Positions 26,912-36,746 of a stretch of 64,000 nt of DNA are shown here, piece by piece. Position numbers and translations under genes: made by a program. The notes below the pieces were generated by a model. The model was not told the DNA's origin. It did no database searches and saw only the letters and a list, made by a program, of their open reading frames with translations. The stretch's first letter is position 1, and each line of letters begins with the position of its first letter. The DNA comes from Anditalea sp035461405 (lineage in GTDB: Bacteria; Bacteroidota; Bacteroidia; Cytophagales; Cyclobacteriaceae). The DNA is taken from the NCBI GenBank assembly GCA_035461405.1, contig DATHVH010000323.1, positions 11,550 through 75,549 of the forward strand, read 5' to 3'.

Positions 26912-27706
26912 TTATGGTAATATTTTCTTTAATTCTTCCTGGTAGACAGTGTTTTGAGTTATTCCATTATGCCCTTGACCTTCCAATAGTATCACTTCGA
27001 TAGTTTGATTCTCTTCCTTTAGCTTTAAAGAAGACGCATGATAAATAATATCATCATCCGTCCCATGAAATACTACTATTGGTGAATCCACTTCTTGGAT
27101 AAACTGGTAGGTCGGGAATTTATATTTGAGCAATAATGTAGGTATAAATGGATAAGTATTACGCATCAAATCCGTGAGGCTATAATATGGCGCTTGCAAA
27201 ATCAATAATGCTGGACGGTTATCCGCGGCTAGTTTTGTGGCTGGCCCAGTACCTATAGAATATCCCAGAACTACTATTTTATCCTCATTGTATTTATTTC
27301 TTAAAGTATCATAAGCAGTTTGGATATCCCTATAAAACTGCTCTTCTCCTGATATAGCACCTGCACTTTTGCCATATCCCCTATAATCAAGCAAATACAC
27401 ATCATAATAAAGATCATTATAGGTCTTTGCTACCGAGGACCAGTTGAGAAGTGATCCTGCATTTCCATGAAGATAGAATATTACGCCTCTGGGGTTATTT
27501 ACTTTAAACAATAGGCTGTGCAGAAGTACATCATCTTCTGTTTGGACATATATTTCATCAAAGGTTTGATCAAAATCGAACTGGTAATGCTTTTCTAACT
27601 TCTGAGGGAAAAATATGAGACTTTCTTGAAATACGTAAAGAAACCCGCATAGCAATAGGTATACGATCAATATATTTCTAAGTAATATAAATAGTGAATA
27701 TTTCAC
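26912..27706 (-). CDS. Membrane-anchored alpha/beta hydrolase (BEM46-like)
   Basis: 264 residues with an N-terminal hydrophobic anchor (LFILLRNILIVYLLLCGFLYVF) and an alpha/beta-hydrolase fold. FYLHGNAGSLLNWS forms the oxyanion region, GYSIGTGPA carries the nucleophile Ser in a GxSxG elbow, VVFHGTDDDII the acid and GQGHNG the His. This is the BEM46/ABHD13-type serine hydrolase architecture. It probably acts on ester or acyl substrates at the inner-membrane surface. It is divergent from the HTCS gene, and the two share a 125-nt promoter region. Confidence 0.87.
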   Translation of the reverse strand: MKYSLFILLRNILIVYLLLCGFLYVFQESLIFFPQKLEKHYQFDFDQTFDEIYVQTEDDVLLHSLLFKVNNPRGVIFYLHGNAGSLLNWSSVAKTYNDLYYDVYLLDYRGYGKSAGAISGEEQFYRDIQTAYDTLRNKYNEDKIVVLGYSIGTGPATKLAADNRPALLILQAPYYSLTDLMRNTYPFIPTLLLKYKFPTYQFIQEVDSPIVVFHGTDDDIIYHASSLKLKEENQTIEVILLEGQGHNGITQNTVYQEELKKILP

Positions 27707-27831
27707 TTAACCATTTACTCCATTAGATCATCGAAAGTTTTGCATACTCCATAAAAATTAAATCTAAATTGGCTACTCAAATATCGCATTCCTCATTAAT
27801 ATAATTATATTGGACACCTATTGTATATTAT

Positions 27832-30800
27832 ATGAATATCTGCAAGTCCATATCGTTCATATTATTAAGTCTCTTCTGGTTAGAAGTAAATGGGCAATCA
27901 TCATCTCATGAATACCTTTTTAAAAGTTTAGAAGAAAACAGAGGGCTATCAAATAGCAATGTCCAAACCATAATCAAAGATCAAAATGGATTTATGTGGT
28001 TCGGTACTGCTAATGGACTCAATAGATTTGATGGTAATAAGATCCGAACTTTTTACAGTGACATTAGTGATACCACCTGTCTCACCAATAGCTCCATATC
28101 TAAATTATATAATGGTCCCGAAAATAATCTTTGGGTTAAGAATGTCGATGGTAATTTCAACATCTATATAAGTGATAAAGAGATTTTTGACAGAAATATT
28201 GGCAACTACGCATCTCTATACTCCCTGAAAAGCGATCGTGTTAATTTTGTATTAAAGGATAGTTACAACCGTTTTTGGTTTGGCCATCCATTCGAAGGAA
28301 TATCGGTTTTTGATCCGGGAAAAGATGAAACCTCCTATTTATACCAAAATTCTAAAGCCACAGATGCATTATCCTATAACCATGTATCCTCGATAGCAGA
28401 AGGGAAAAACAATGAAATGTGGGTAACTTTTCAAAATGGAACTGTAGATGTAGTAGATGGTACCACGTTCAAAACAATTAGAAAATATAAGTTGGCTAAT
28501 TACTTAGATTCTGGTTTAAGTTATGAGCTTGAAGTTTTTGTAGATGCTGATGGGGATGGATGGCTCTATTTTCCTGACAATGCTTTTGGATTAACTCATA
28601 TAAATGCATCTACCGGTAAAATAACCCAAATAGATGAACACTCTGATACTTTTGCTCTTTACAATAATCTGGTAAAAGGGGTGACGGAAAACAAGCCTGG
28701 AGAAATTTGGGTAGGAACAGACCATGGAGGATTGAATATTATAGACAAGGAGAAAAAGGAAATTAAATACATAACTCATGATCCAAACATAAGTCAGAGT
28801 TTATCCAGTAATTCGATTTTTTCTTTATATAAAGACGATGAAGATATCATTTGGATCGGGACTCATAAACAGGGCTTAAATTATTATCACCAAGGAATAT
28901 TAAGTTTCACCCACATCAGAAGAAATTCGAATGTTACTAATTCATTACCATCAAATGATATAAATGCTTTTGTAGAAGATACTCTTGGTAATCTTTATCT
29001 GGGTACAAACGGAGCAGGATTAATTTATCATGACAGGAAAAACGACACCTACCGCACCTATATAAATAATCCTAATGATCCCTTCAGTTTAGCGGGAGAC
29101 GTAATTGTGGATTTGCTGATTGATCATGAAGGGATTCTCTGGATAGGCACATATATGAACGGGCTTAGTAAGTTTGATGGAAAGACTTTTCACAATTATA
29201 ACCATGACCCCTATGATCCTAATAGCCTATCAGATGTAAACGTATGGAAATTATATGAAGACAGCCATAAAAGATTGTGGGTGGGAACATTGCGAAAAGG
29301 TCTAAACCTATTTGATAGGCGTAATAATAATTTCCAACACTATCCAGTTTTAGGAGATGTCTTTCGGTTAAATAATCAATATATTTCCTCATTTGTAGAA
29401 GATAAAGAGGGAAATCTATGGGTAGGAGGAGGCTATGGTATAGATATTATTAATCTTGACACAAAATTTCATCGCTATATATCAGCGTCTGATGAAAATT
29501 CAGGTTTAGTGGGAAATAATATCTCTGAACTGATCATAGATCAAAAAGGTATAATTTGGGCCACTACCTCACAGGCTTTGAATTATTATGATCCCGAAAA
29601 AGAAAAATTTATTGCCTATAATCAAAAGGATGGGCTCTCATCGGACTACTTGATATCCATCCAAGAAGATGACCGCAATAATTTTTGGATCAGTTCACAG
29701 AAAGGACTCACTTATGCTACAGTAGATAGGACTGAAAACGACAGATATAAAATTAATTTTAAGAATTTTAATGAAAAGCACGGATTACAGGCCGCGTTCT
29801 TCAATAAAAACGCTTCCTTGAAAACTAGTTACGGTGAGTTTTTATTCGGTGGGCCAAATGGATATAACCTATTCTATTCTGACAATATAATTTATGATCA
29901 AAAGGAAATAAAAATACTGTTTACAGATTTTCAGTTATTTAACAAATCAGTACCCATAGGAAATCATCCCAATGGAAGGCAGATTTTAGATAAAACTATT
30001 ACCAATACAGATCACATTAAACTAAAGCATGATGAAAATATATTTTCATTAGATTTCTCTACTTTAAACCTTGTACAAGATGAAAAATTAAATTTTAGAT
30101 ATAAGCTGGAGGGATTTAATGAAGAATGGATTATCATATCAGAACCACCTTATCGAGTAGCTTATACCAATCTGGATCCAGGAGCTTACCGATTGGTGGT
30201 ACAGCCTGCCAATAGTGATGGACAATGGAGTGCGAAAGAGTATGCTATGAATATCACCATTCTTGCTCCATTTTGGAAGACGCCGTACGCCTATCTAATT
30301 TATACCATCATTATAGTATTTGGTATTTTTCTGGCCAGAAAGCAACTCTTGCATAATGAAAGAGAAAAATTCAGACGCTTAGAAGAGAGTAGGGAAACCA
30401 GAAGAATAAAAGAACTGGATAAATTAAAAACTAAATTTTTTACCAATATCAGTCATGAGTTTAGAACTCCTCTTACACTAATCCTGGCTCCTATCGAAAA
30501 ACTGTCAAAAAACAATACTTCAGAGGAAGACAGGCACCAATTTCAAACCCTTCAAAAAAATGCTAAACGCCTACTGAATCTCGTAAATCAGTTATTGGAT
30601 ATCAAAAATATTGAAAAAGAGGGTTTACACTTTAATCCATTCGAAGGGGATATAATATCCTTTATAGAAGAGACTGTATGGGCATTTTCTGAACTGTCAG
30701 AGAAAAAGCATATTCAGTTAAAATTAAAAACTGATGTATCCTATCTTCACACCCAATTTGATGCAGAGAAATTGGAGAAAATAATATTCAATCTCCTATC

Positions 30801-31962
30801 TAATGCATTTAAGTTTACACCTTCTGAAGGGAAGATAAATGTTCAATGCATATTTGAAGAAGGTGAACTTGGACGGGGTACTTTAAAAATAAACTTTAAT
30901 GATTCAGGAATCGGAATAGAGGAAAGCGAATTGCCGAAAATCTTTGACAGGTTTTATACTTCCAATAACGAAAAAGATATATTGAATGCAGGGAGCGGTA
31001 TTGGCTTATCATTGGCAATGGAGTTTGCTAAAATGCACGGCGGCGACATACAAGTGAAAAGTAAAGTGGGAGTAGGCTCAGAATTTCTAGTTAGTTTGGA
31101 TCTACCCTATAGTCTTGATAAGATGATGAGGAGTCAACCGGACGAAAATAATGAAGATTTAGAAGAATTAAATATTGCAGAAGATAATGAAAAACCATTA
31201 CTATTATTAGTGGAAGATAATGAAGAATTCCGCCATTACCTGGCTGAATTCTTAAGTGAAAATTACAGAATAGCTATGGCACATGATGGGAGGGATGGAT
31301 TGGAAAAAGCTATTCGTCTTATGCCTGATTTAATTATATCAGATCTGATGATGCCTCACATGAATGGAGTCACCCTATGTCAGCAGATAAAAAAAGACAT
31401 TAAAACTTCCCATATTCCAGTGATCATTCTTACTGCCCGAAGTTCTGAGGAAAAGCACCTTGAAGGACTGGACTCGGGATGCAATCTTTATATTACCAAG
31501 CCATTCAATTTGGATATATTGTTTTCCAGTATCCGTAACTTACTTTCGGAAAGAGAAAGGCTTCAAATCCATTATCGAAAAGTAATAAGTATAAACACCA
31601 GCGAGCAAGAAATAGAATCCCTGGATGATCAATTGATACAAAAAGCCATTCAGGTAGTAGAAAATCATTTGGACGAACCTGAATTTTCGGTAGAACAGAT
31701 GAGCAAAGAGTTAGGCATGAGTAGAGGCCAGCTCTATAAAAAGCTGAGTACCTTAACAGGCAAAAGTCCTGTGGAATTTATCCGACAGATCAGACTTCAA
31801 CGAGCTGCCCAACTGCTAGGTAAGAGTCAGTTAACAATAGCTGAAGTGGCCTATAAGGTAGGGTATAACAACGCTAAATACTTTTCAAAACATTTCAAAG
31901 AATTCTTTGGTACCCTTCCTTCTGCTTATGCAGCAAAAAAGTCTGAGAGCATAGAACTTTAA
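27832..31962 (+). CDS. Hybrid two-component system regulator (HTCS) of the PUL
   Basis: 1376 residues combine sensor, kinase and transcription factor. The order is signal peptide (1-21), a double beta-propeller of regulator repeats (about 25-720, with repeated IWIGT/LWVGT strands), Y_Y_Y domain (735-800) and a transmembrane helix (814-833). Then come HisKA with His875 in SHEFRTPLT, HATPase (N-box NLLSNAFKF, GSGIGL), REC with phospho-acceptor Asp1171 in SDLMMP, and an AraC-type helix-turn-helix (1275-1370). The periplasmic propeller should bind an oligosaccharide from the target glycan and activate the adjacent GH5 and susCD genes. Confidence 0.95.
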   Translation: MNICKSISFILLSLFWLEVNGQSSSHEYLFKSLEENRGLSNSNVQTIIKDQNGFMWFGTANGLNRFDGNKIRTFYSDISDTTCLTNSSISKLYNGPENNLWVKNVDGNFNIYISDKEIFDRNIGNYASLYSLKSDRVNFVLKDSYNRFWFGHPFEGISVFDPGKDETSYLYQNSKATDALSYNHVSSIAEGKNNEMWVTFQNGTVDVVDGTTFKTIRKYKLANYLDSGLSYELEVFVDADGDGWLYFPDNAFGLTHINASTGKITQIDEHSDTFALYNNLVKGVTENKPGEIWVGTDHGGLNIIDKEKKEIKYITHDPNISQSLSSNSIFSLYKDDEDIIWIGTHKQGLNYYHQGILSFTHIRRNSNVTNSLPSNDINAFVEDTLGNLYLGTNGAGLIYHDRKNDTYRTYINNPNDPFSLAGDVIVDLLIDHEGILWIGTYMNGLSKFDGKTFHNYNHDPYDPNSLSDVNVWKLYEDSHKRLWVGTLRKGLNLFDRRNNNFQHYPVLGDVFRLNNQYISSFVEDKEGNLWVGGGYGIDIINLDTKFHRYISASDENSGLVGNNISELIIDQKGIIWATTSQALNYYDPEKEKFIAYNQKDGLSSDYLISIQEDDRNNFWISSQKGLTYATVDRTENDRYKINFKNFNEKHGLQAAFFNKNASLKTSYGEFLFGGPNGYNLFYSDNIIYDQKEIKILFTDFQLFNKSVPIGNHPNGRQILDKTITNTDHIKLKHDENIFSLDFSTLNLVQDEKLNFRYKLEGFNEEWIIISEPPYRVAYTNLDPGAYRLVVQPANSDGQWSAKEYAMNITILAPFWKTPYAYLIYTIIIVFGIFLARKQLLHNEREKFRRLEESRETRRIKELDKLKTKFFTNISHEFRTPLTLILAPIEKLSKNNTSEEDRHQFQTLQKNAKRLLNLVNQLLDIKNIEKEGLHFNPFEGDIISFIEETVWAFSELSEKKHIQLKLKTDVSYLHTQFDAEKLEKIIFNLLSNAFKFTPSEGKINVQCIFEEGELGRGTLKINFNDSGIGIEESELPKIFDRFYTSNNEKDILNAGSGIGLSLAMEFAKMHGGDIQVKSKVGVGSEFLVSLDLPYSLDKMMRSQPDENNEDLEELNIAEDNEKPLLLLVEDNEEFRHYLAEFLSENYRIAMAHDGRDGLEKAIRLMPDLIISDLMMPHMNGVTLCQQIKKDIKTSHIPVIILTARSSEEKHLEGLDSGCNLYITKPFNLDILFSSIRNLLSERERLQIHYRKVISINTSEQEIESLDDQLIQKAIQVVENHLDEPEFSVEQMSKELGMSRGQLYKKLSTLTGKSPVEFIRQIRLQRAAQLLGKSQLTIAEVAYKVGYNNAKYFSKHFKEFFGTLPSAYAAKKSESIEL

Positions 31963-32025
31963 TTTTTAGAGAATTAAATACAAACCGGACAAGAAATTTA
32001 TTATTACAACATTTGATATCCCAAT

Positions 32026-32104
32026 CGGAATCATTTCGAATACCTCTAATAGAGGATTTCTACTTTTATTTGTGCTTTAGCACTAAGCCCAAAAAATGAT
32101 TCCG
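32026..32104 (+). promoter_or_regulatory. Structured leader candidate before the GH5 gene
   Basis: Perfect 11-bp arms CGGAATCATTT (32026-32036) and AAATGATTCCG (32094-32104) enclose two small hairpins, CCTCT-AAT-AGAGG (32043-32055) and GTGC-TTTA-GCAC (32072-32083). The outer stem ends one base before the GH5 start codon. It could be a leader that occludes the start, or a split operator for the HTCS. It is not a tRNA. Confidence 0.35.
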
Positions 32105-32105
32105 C

Positions 32106-33086
32106 ATGAAAAATATCCTATATCTATCAATTTTATTACTAATTTCTTGTACAGCTAACTTCGCTGCAGAAGAGAAAGAAGAAGTTAATTCAAATGGCAC
32201 GAAAGCATTAGGCCAGTTAAGTGTTAAAGCTAGCCAATTAGTAGATAAAAATGGCCAACCAGCTATTCTCAGAGGTATAAGTTATGGATGGCATAACTGG
32301 TGGCCTAGATTTTATAATGCAAATACGGTGAAAATCTTTAAGGACGACTGGAATGTAAACCTGGTAAGAGCTGCAATGGGTGTAGAACCCGAAGGAGGAT
32401 ATCTAAATAAGCCAGACTGGTCAGTTGAAAAAATAAAGACTGTAGTAGATGCGGCAATTGCAGAAGATATATATGTGATTATAGATTGGCATAGTCATAA
32501 TATAAAGCAAGATGAGGCTATTTCATTTTTTACTGAAATGGCTCAGCTATACGGGGATAAACCGAATATAATCTATGAAATTTTTAATGAGCCGGAGAAA
32601 CAAAGCTGGGAAGAAGTAAAAGCCTACAGCATAGAAGTAATTAAAGCTATCAGGAAGCATGATCCAGATAATATTATCCTCGTAGGCTCACCGAACTGGT
32701 GCCAAGATATCCACATAGCTGCAGATGATCCAATAGAGGGTTTTGATAATCTTATGTATACACTACATTTCTATGCAGCCACCCATAAAGAAGGATTAAG
32801 AGAAAGAGGTGATTATGCTCTGAGCAAAGGTCTACCCCTTTTCGTATCAGAATGTGCCTCTATGGAAGCATCAGGTGATGGAGAAATCGATCATGAATCT
32901 TGGAATGCTTGGGTAAATTGGATGGAAGAGAACAAATTGAGCTGGGTAACCTGGTCTGTTGCGGACAAAAATGAAACCTGTTCTATGTTCTTGCCTTCTG
33001 CATCAGAGACTGGTCCCTGGTCAGATGACGATATCAAACCTTGGGGCCACATCGCAAGGGAAACTATTACAGCAAAGCAACAATAG
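32106..33086 (+). CDS. GH5 endoglucanase (GH5_2-like), lipoprotein
   Basis: A 326-residue enzyme with a lipobox (LLLISC, Cys15) for surface or periplasmic anchoring. A (beta/alpha)8 GH5 domain starts at about residue 40 (LVDKNGQPAILRGISYGWHNWW). The acid/base is Glu162 in IFNEP and the nucleophile is Glu249 in FVSECAS. Binding residues appear in IIDWHSH, TLHFYAATH and SWVTWSVADK. It resembles bacterial GH5_2 cellulases such as Bacillus endoglucanase along most of the domain, so endo-beta-1,4-glucanase activity is expected. Cys rather than Trp follows the nucleophile, which is uncommon. Confidence 0.92.
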   Translation: MKNILYLSILLLISCTANFAAEEKEEVNSNGTKALGQLSVKASQLVDKNGQPAILRGISYGWHNWWPRFYNANTVKIFKDDWNVNLVRAAMGVEPEGGYLNKPDWSVEKIKTVVDAAIAEDIYVIIDWHSHNIKQDEAISFFTEMAQLYGDKPNIIYEIFNEPEKQSWEEVKAYSIEVIKAIRKHDPDNIILVGSPNWCQDIHIAADDPIEGFDNLMYTLHFYAATHKEGLRERGDYALSKGLPLFVSECASMEASGDGEIDHESWNAWVNWMEENKLSWVTWSVADKNETCSMFLPSASETGPWSDDDIKPWGHIARETITAKQQ

Positions 33087-33576
33087 CAAAGATGAAGTTA
33101 AATGGTAGTGGGATTGAATTTATTAATTTCTCGCTCCCCTGTTCCTATTCAAACATCATGATTTAGGGCTTTATAAACTTTGACCTGAAGATATATTACG
33201 AGGTACAATTTAATTCATATAAATGCATCACCATGCCTCTATTTCCCTCTGAATGCCTTTTTTAAAAGAGTGAAAACATTTGATACCCTAATTATAAACA
33301 TTTGAATAACCTTGACTTTGCCGGGGAAGATTAAATTTGACCTCAATCGATTGCATTAAACCCAAAATTAATTAAAAGTATTATCCCTACTTCAATTTGA
33401 GGAAAAGGGAAATTTTTAATGGGTGGAATGTATTCTTTTTTTCAATCTAAAACCCAAGACGCTATGATAAAACAACTACTTCCTCTTCCTTATCGCTGAA
33501 CTGCAGTATTTCTAATCCCTGGCTATTATATAGCAGAATCCTTACAAAATATTAACATTAACCTAAATAAAAATTT
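33087..33576. other. Long leader region upstream of susC
   Basis: 490 nt without a credible gene. It holds a promoter candidate near 33312-33339 and then about 235 nt of probable 5' leader. An 11-codon ORF (33464-33499, MIKQLLPLPYR) resembles the start of the SusC signal peptide but is probably chance. HTCS binding sites are expected here; I cannot define them. Confidence 0.45.
33312..33339 (+). promoter_or_regulatory. Candidate Bacteroidota-type promoter of the susCD operon
   Basis: A TTG (33312-33314) is followed after 17 bp by TAAATTTG (33332-33339), an exact match to the TAnnTTTG -7 element. The spacing is slightly shorter than the usual 19 or so. Confidence 0.4.
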
Positions 33577-36500
33577 ATGAAAAGACTCTTACCGCTTTTG
33601 CTTTTTCTAATAGTGGGAATAGCTCATGCACAAGTAACTATTCGAGGGACGGTCACCTCAGAAACTGATGGCCTTGGTATACCCGGGGTTACCGTACAGG
33701 TAAAAGAAACAAATGCAGGTGTCGCTACAGACATTGATGGGAATTTCTCCATCACAGCAAGTAGTGGTCAGACTTTAATTTTTCGATCAATGGGCTATAA
33801 AACCCGTGAAATATTAATAGAAAACCAAACTACTTTAAACCTCACTTTAACTGAAGACCTAGCCAGTCTTGATGAAGTGGTGGTAGTGGGATATGGTACC
33901 ATGAGAAAAAAAGATATGACCAGTGCGCATGTATCCGTCACTTCTGAAGATATCAATAGAACCGTCAACACCACTGTGGAGCAAGCTCTACAGGGCCGTG
34001 CTGCCGGTGTATATGTGACCCAAAACACAGGTGCTCCTGGAGGTGGTATATCGGTAAATATCAGAGGTGTCAGCTCTATCAGCGGTACTACCGAACCGCT
34101 CTATGTAATAGATGGAGTTCAGATTCAGCCGGCTTCTGTATCCTTTGGAGCCACTGCTGCTACCAATCCTTTAGCTGCGCTGAATCCAAGTGATATAGAA
34201 TCCATGGAAATATTACAGGGTCCATCTGCGACTGCCATATACGGTTCTAGAGGTACTAATGGCGTGGTACTCATTACTACTAAAAGAGGTCAATCCGGAG
34301 ATATTTTGGTGAGTTATAATTATCTGTACAGTTTACAGGATAAACCTACACCACTAGCTACTATGAACCTTCAGCAGTATGCTGGAATGGTAGGCGAGAT
34401 AAACAATGTAATTGGAGGTGAGACTCCTGCAGCTTTCCTAGATCCATCTTTATTAGGTGTAGGTACTAACTGGCAGAGGGAATTATTTCAGACAGCTGGA
34501 CTACATAAACACTCACTCAATCTGAGCGGCGGTAGTGAGAAAACAAATTTTTTCCTTTCTGGTGAATATTTTGACCAGGAAGGTATCGCTATAGGCTCTG
34601 GATTTCAGAGATATTCTTTAAGACTCAATTTGGATAATCAGACTAGAAGTTGGTTGAAATTAGGCGTTAACCTACAGGTATCAGAAACTGATGAGCAACT
34701 GGCTACAGGAAGTACCGATGTCATCACAAATGCCATTCAAATGGGCCCGCATATACCTGTCACAAATCCTGACGGCAGCTGGGGTGGTGCTGACCCTATC
34801 AACGGAAGTAGCTTACAGTTTACTCCTGCCAATCCCATAGCTTTAGCCAACCTTTTAGACAGGTCTCTTACCAGAAGAGGTGTCTTGGGTGGATTTACCG
34901 CTGATGTCAATATCGTAGAAGGTTTGACATTCCGTACTCAGCTGAATGGAAACATTAACTATTCTAACGGCAGCTTTTTTACTCCTACGTATAGACTTGG
35001 TGTAGTAAGTAATGATGTAAACACATTGGTAAAAAGATCTGAAAACAGTTTTTATTGGAACTGGGCCCAGATCTTAAACTATAGCAAATCATTTGGCAGA
35101 CACTACGTGGATGTAATGGCCAGCCATGAAGCCCAAGCTTCCAGATATGAATTTATGGAAGCTACCCGTCAAAATTTCCCCTCTAATGAACTTCCTGCTT
35201 TAGGTCTGGGCTCTGCCCAAGGTGCTACCAACAGTGGAGGGTTAGGCCATTGGGCTATGGAATCCTATTTCGGTAGATTAAATTATACTTATGATGACAG
35301 GTATATTGTACAAGGTGCTGTCCGTGCCGATGGTTCAGCAAACTTTGGCCCTGAAAACAGATGGGGATACTTTCCTTCAGTCTCAGCTGCCTGGAGAGTA
35401 TCTGAGGAGAGTTTTATGAGTGACTTAAACTGGGTGGATGAATTTAAGATCAGAGTGGAAACAGGCCTAACTGGAAATCAGGGTAATGCTGGTGCTATTT
35501 TCGCCCCTCTTAGCTCCCCAAGCATTCCAACACCATTTGGAGGGGGATTCCTAGTTTCCAGATTTGGTAACCCTGGCCTTCAATGGGAAGAAACGCTTAC
35601 CAATAATATTGGGTTTAATTTAAACTTATTCAACAGTAGGATCCAGTTAGAAGGTGATTTTTATGTAAAGAAAACCGACAACCTTTTACTGCCAAATCCA
35701 TTGCCATGGTACATGGGAACTTCAGGTGAAGGAAGTATTGGAACACCTACTGTGAATATAGGAGCGCTAGAAAACAGAGGTTGGGCTTTTACTATAAACA
35801 CCATAAATATTGACAATAGAGCCACTGGATTTAGCTGGAATTCTAATTATAATATTTCCGGTTTCAGAACCAATGTAACTCAATTTTTTAGCGAATCTGC
35901 CTTTATTGACAGGACAGCATGGTACATGAATAACTTTACCCAACGTGCAGTGGTAGGTCTTCCACCATGGATGTTTTTTGGCTATCAGTATGATGGTATC
36001 TTCCAGTCTATAGAAGAGATCGAAGGCAGTCCAGTGCCGGCCGATAATAATGGAAACAGACTCCCTACTGGTGTAGATGGTGTGTATGTCGGTGATGTGA
36101 AATTTAAAGATTTGAATGGCGACGGTATTATAGATGAGCGCGATCAGACTTTCCTAGGCAATCCATGGCCTACCTTCAGCTTTGGTATGACTCAGCAGTT
36201 TAACTATAAAAACTTCACTTTGGATATATTGGTAACCGGTTCGTATGGCAATAAAATCTATAATTTCAATAGATTTAGAAATACCGATCCTAACAACATC
36301 TTCTTGGGAAGGAATATGCTCCTAGAGACTTATGGCTACGCTCAGATAATAATGGATGATCAGGGAAATCCAATTATTGCTAACCCTGATACAGAAATAC
36401 CTAGAATCAATATTACTGATCTCAATGGTAATTTTACTAGGATCACTGACAAATTTGTAGAAGACGGATCATATATAAGAGTGAAAAATATCCAGTTAGG

Positions 36501-36729
36501 TTATCAGGTACCAAGAAGCATGCTGGCTGGGCAGAATGTCGTAAGAGGCGCAAGAGTTTCTTTTGGAGTGCAGAATGCCTTTACATTTACCAAATATTCC
36601 GGATTTGATCCTGAAGTGGGTGCGTATGTAGGAAACAATGTTTCTGCAGCCAGTCAATTGATAGGCGTGGATTCCGGCAGATACCCTCTTACCAGAATGT
36701 ATACTTTCAGTTTAGGTATTGATTTCTAA
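33577..36729 (+). CDS. susC: SusC-type TonB-dependent outer-membrane transporter
   Basis: 1050 residues. A signal peptide (1-18, cut after HAQ) precedes a carboxypeptidase-regulatory-like domain (20-100, IRGTVTSETDGLGIPGVTV). A TonB-box-like DEVVVVGYG follows, then a plug with EQALQGRAAGVYVTQNTGAPGG and VNIRGVSSISGTTEPLYVIDG. The C-terminal 22-strand barrel ends TFSLGIDF. It imports oligosaccharides across the outer membrane with SusD as lid, powered by TonB. It is first in the cluster susC-susD-glycan-binding protein. Confidence 0.96.
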   Translation: MKRLLPLLLFLIVGIAHAQVTIRGTVTSETDGLGIPGVTVQVKETNAGVATDIDGNFSITASSGQTLIFRSMGYKTREILIENQTTLNLTLTEDLASLDEVVVVGYGTMRKKDMTSAHVSVTSEDINRTVNTTVEQALQGRAAGVYVTQNTGAPGGGISVNIRGVSSISGTTEPLYVIDGVQIQPASVSFGATAATNPLAALNPSDIESMEILQGPSATAIYGSRGTNGVVLITTKRGQSGDILVSYNYLYSLQDKPTPLATMNLQQYAGMVGEINNVIGGETPAAFLDPSLLGVGTNWQRELFQTAGLHKHSLNLSGGSEKTNFFLSGEYFDQEGIAIGSGFQRYSLRLNLDNQTRSWLKLGVNLQVSETDEQLATGSTDVITNAIQMGPHIPVTNPDGSWGGADPINGSSLQFTPANPIALANLLDRSLTRRGVLGGFTADVNIVEGLTFRTQLNGNINYSNGSFFTPTYRLGVVSNDVNTLVKRSENSFYWNWAQILNYSKSFGRHYVDVMASHEAQASRYEFMEATRQNFPSNELPALGLGSAQGATNSGGLGHWAMESYFGRLNYTYDDRYIVQGAVRADGSANFGPENRWGYFPSVSAAWRVSEESFMSDLNWVDEFKIRVETGLTGNQGNAGAIFAPLSSPSIPTPFGGGFLVSRFGNPGLQWEETLTNNIGFNLNLFNSRIQLEGDFYVKKTDNLLLPNPLPWYMGTSGEGSIGTPTVNIGALENRGWAFTINTINIDNRATGFSWNSNYNISGFRTNVTQFFSESAFIDRTAWYMNNFTQRAVVGLPPWMFFGYQYDGIFQSIEEIEGSPVPADNNGNRLPTGVDGVYVGDVKFKDLNGDGIIDERDQTFLGNPWPTFSFGMTQQFNYKNFTLDILVTGSYGNKIYNFNRFRNTDPNNIFLGRNMLLETYGYAQIIMDDQGNPIIANPDTEIPRINITDLNGNFTRITDKFVEDGSYIRVKNIQLGYQVPRSMLAGQNVVRGARVSFGVQNAFTFTKYSGFDPEVGAYVGNNVSAASQLIGVDSGRYPLTRMYTFSLGIDF

Positions 36730-36746
36730 AGCAAAAAACGAATAAT

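Noticed and set aside
32026..32104. tRNA-like cloverleaf before GH5
   Set aside because: Arm lengths, missing anticodon and T-loop consensus, and no acceptor end rule out a tRNA.
33464..33499. 11-codon ORF (MIKQLLPLPYR) before susC
   Set aside because: Similarity to the SusC signal start (MKRLLPLLLF) is short and probably chance; no ribosome-binding or terminator context supports a leader peptide.
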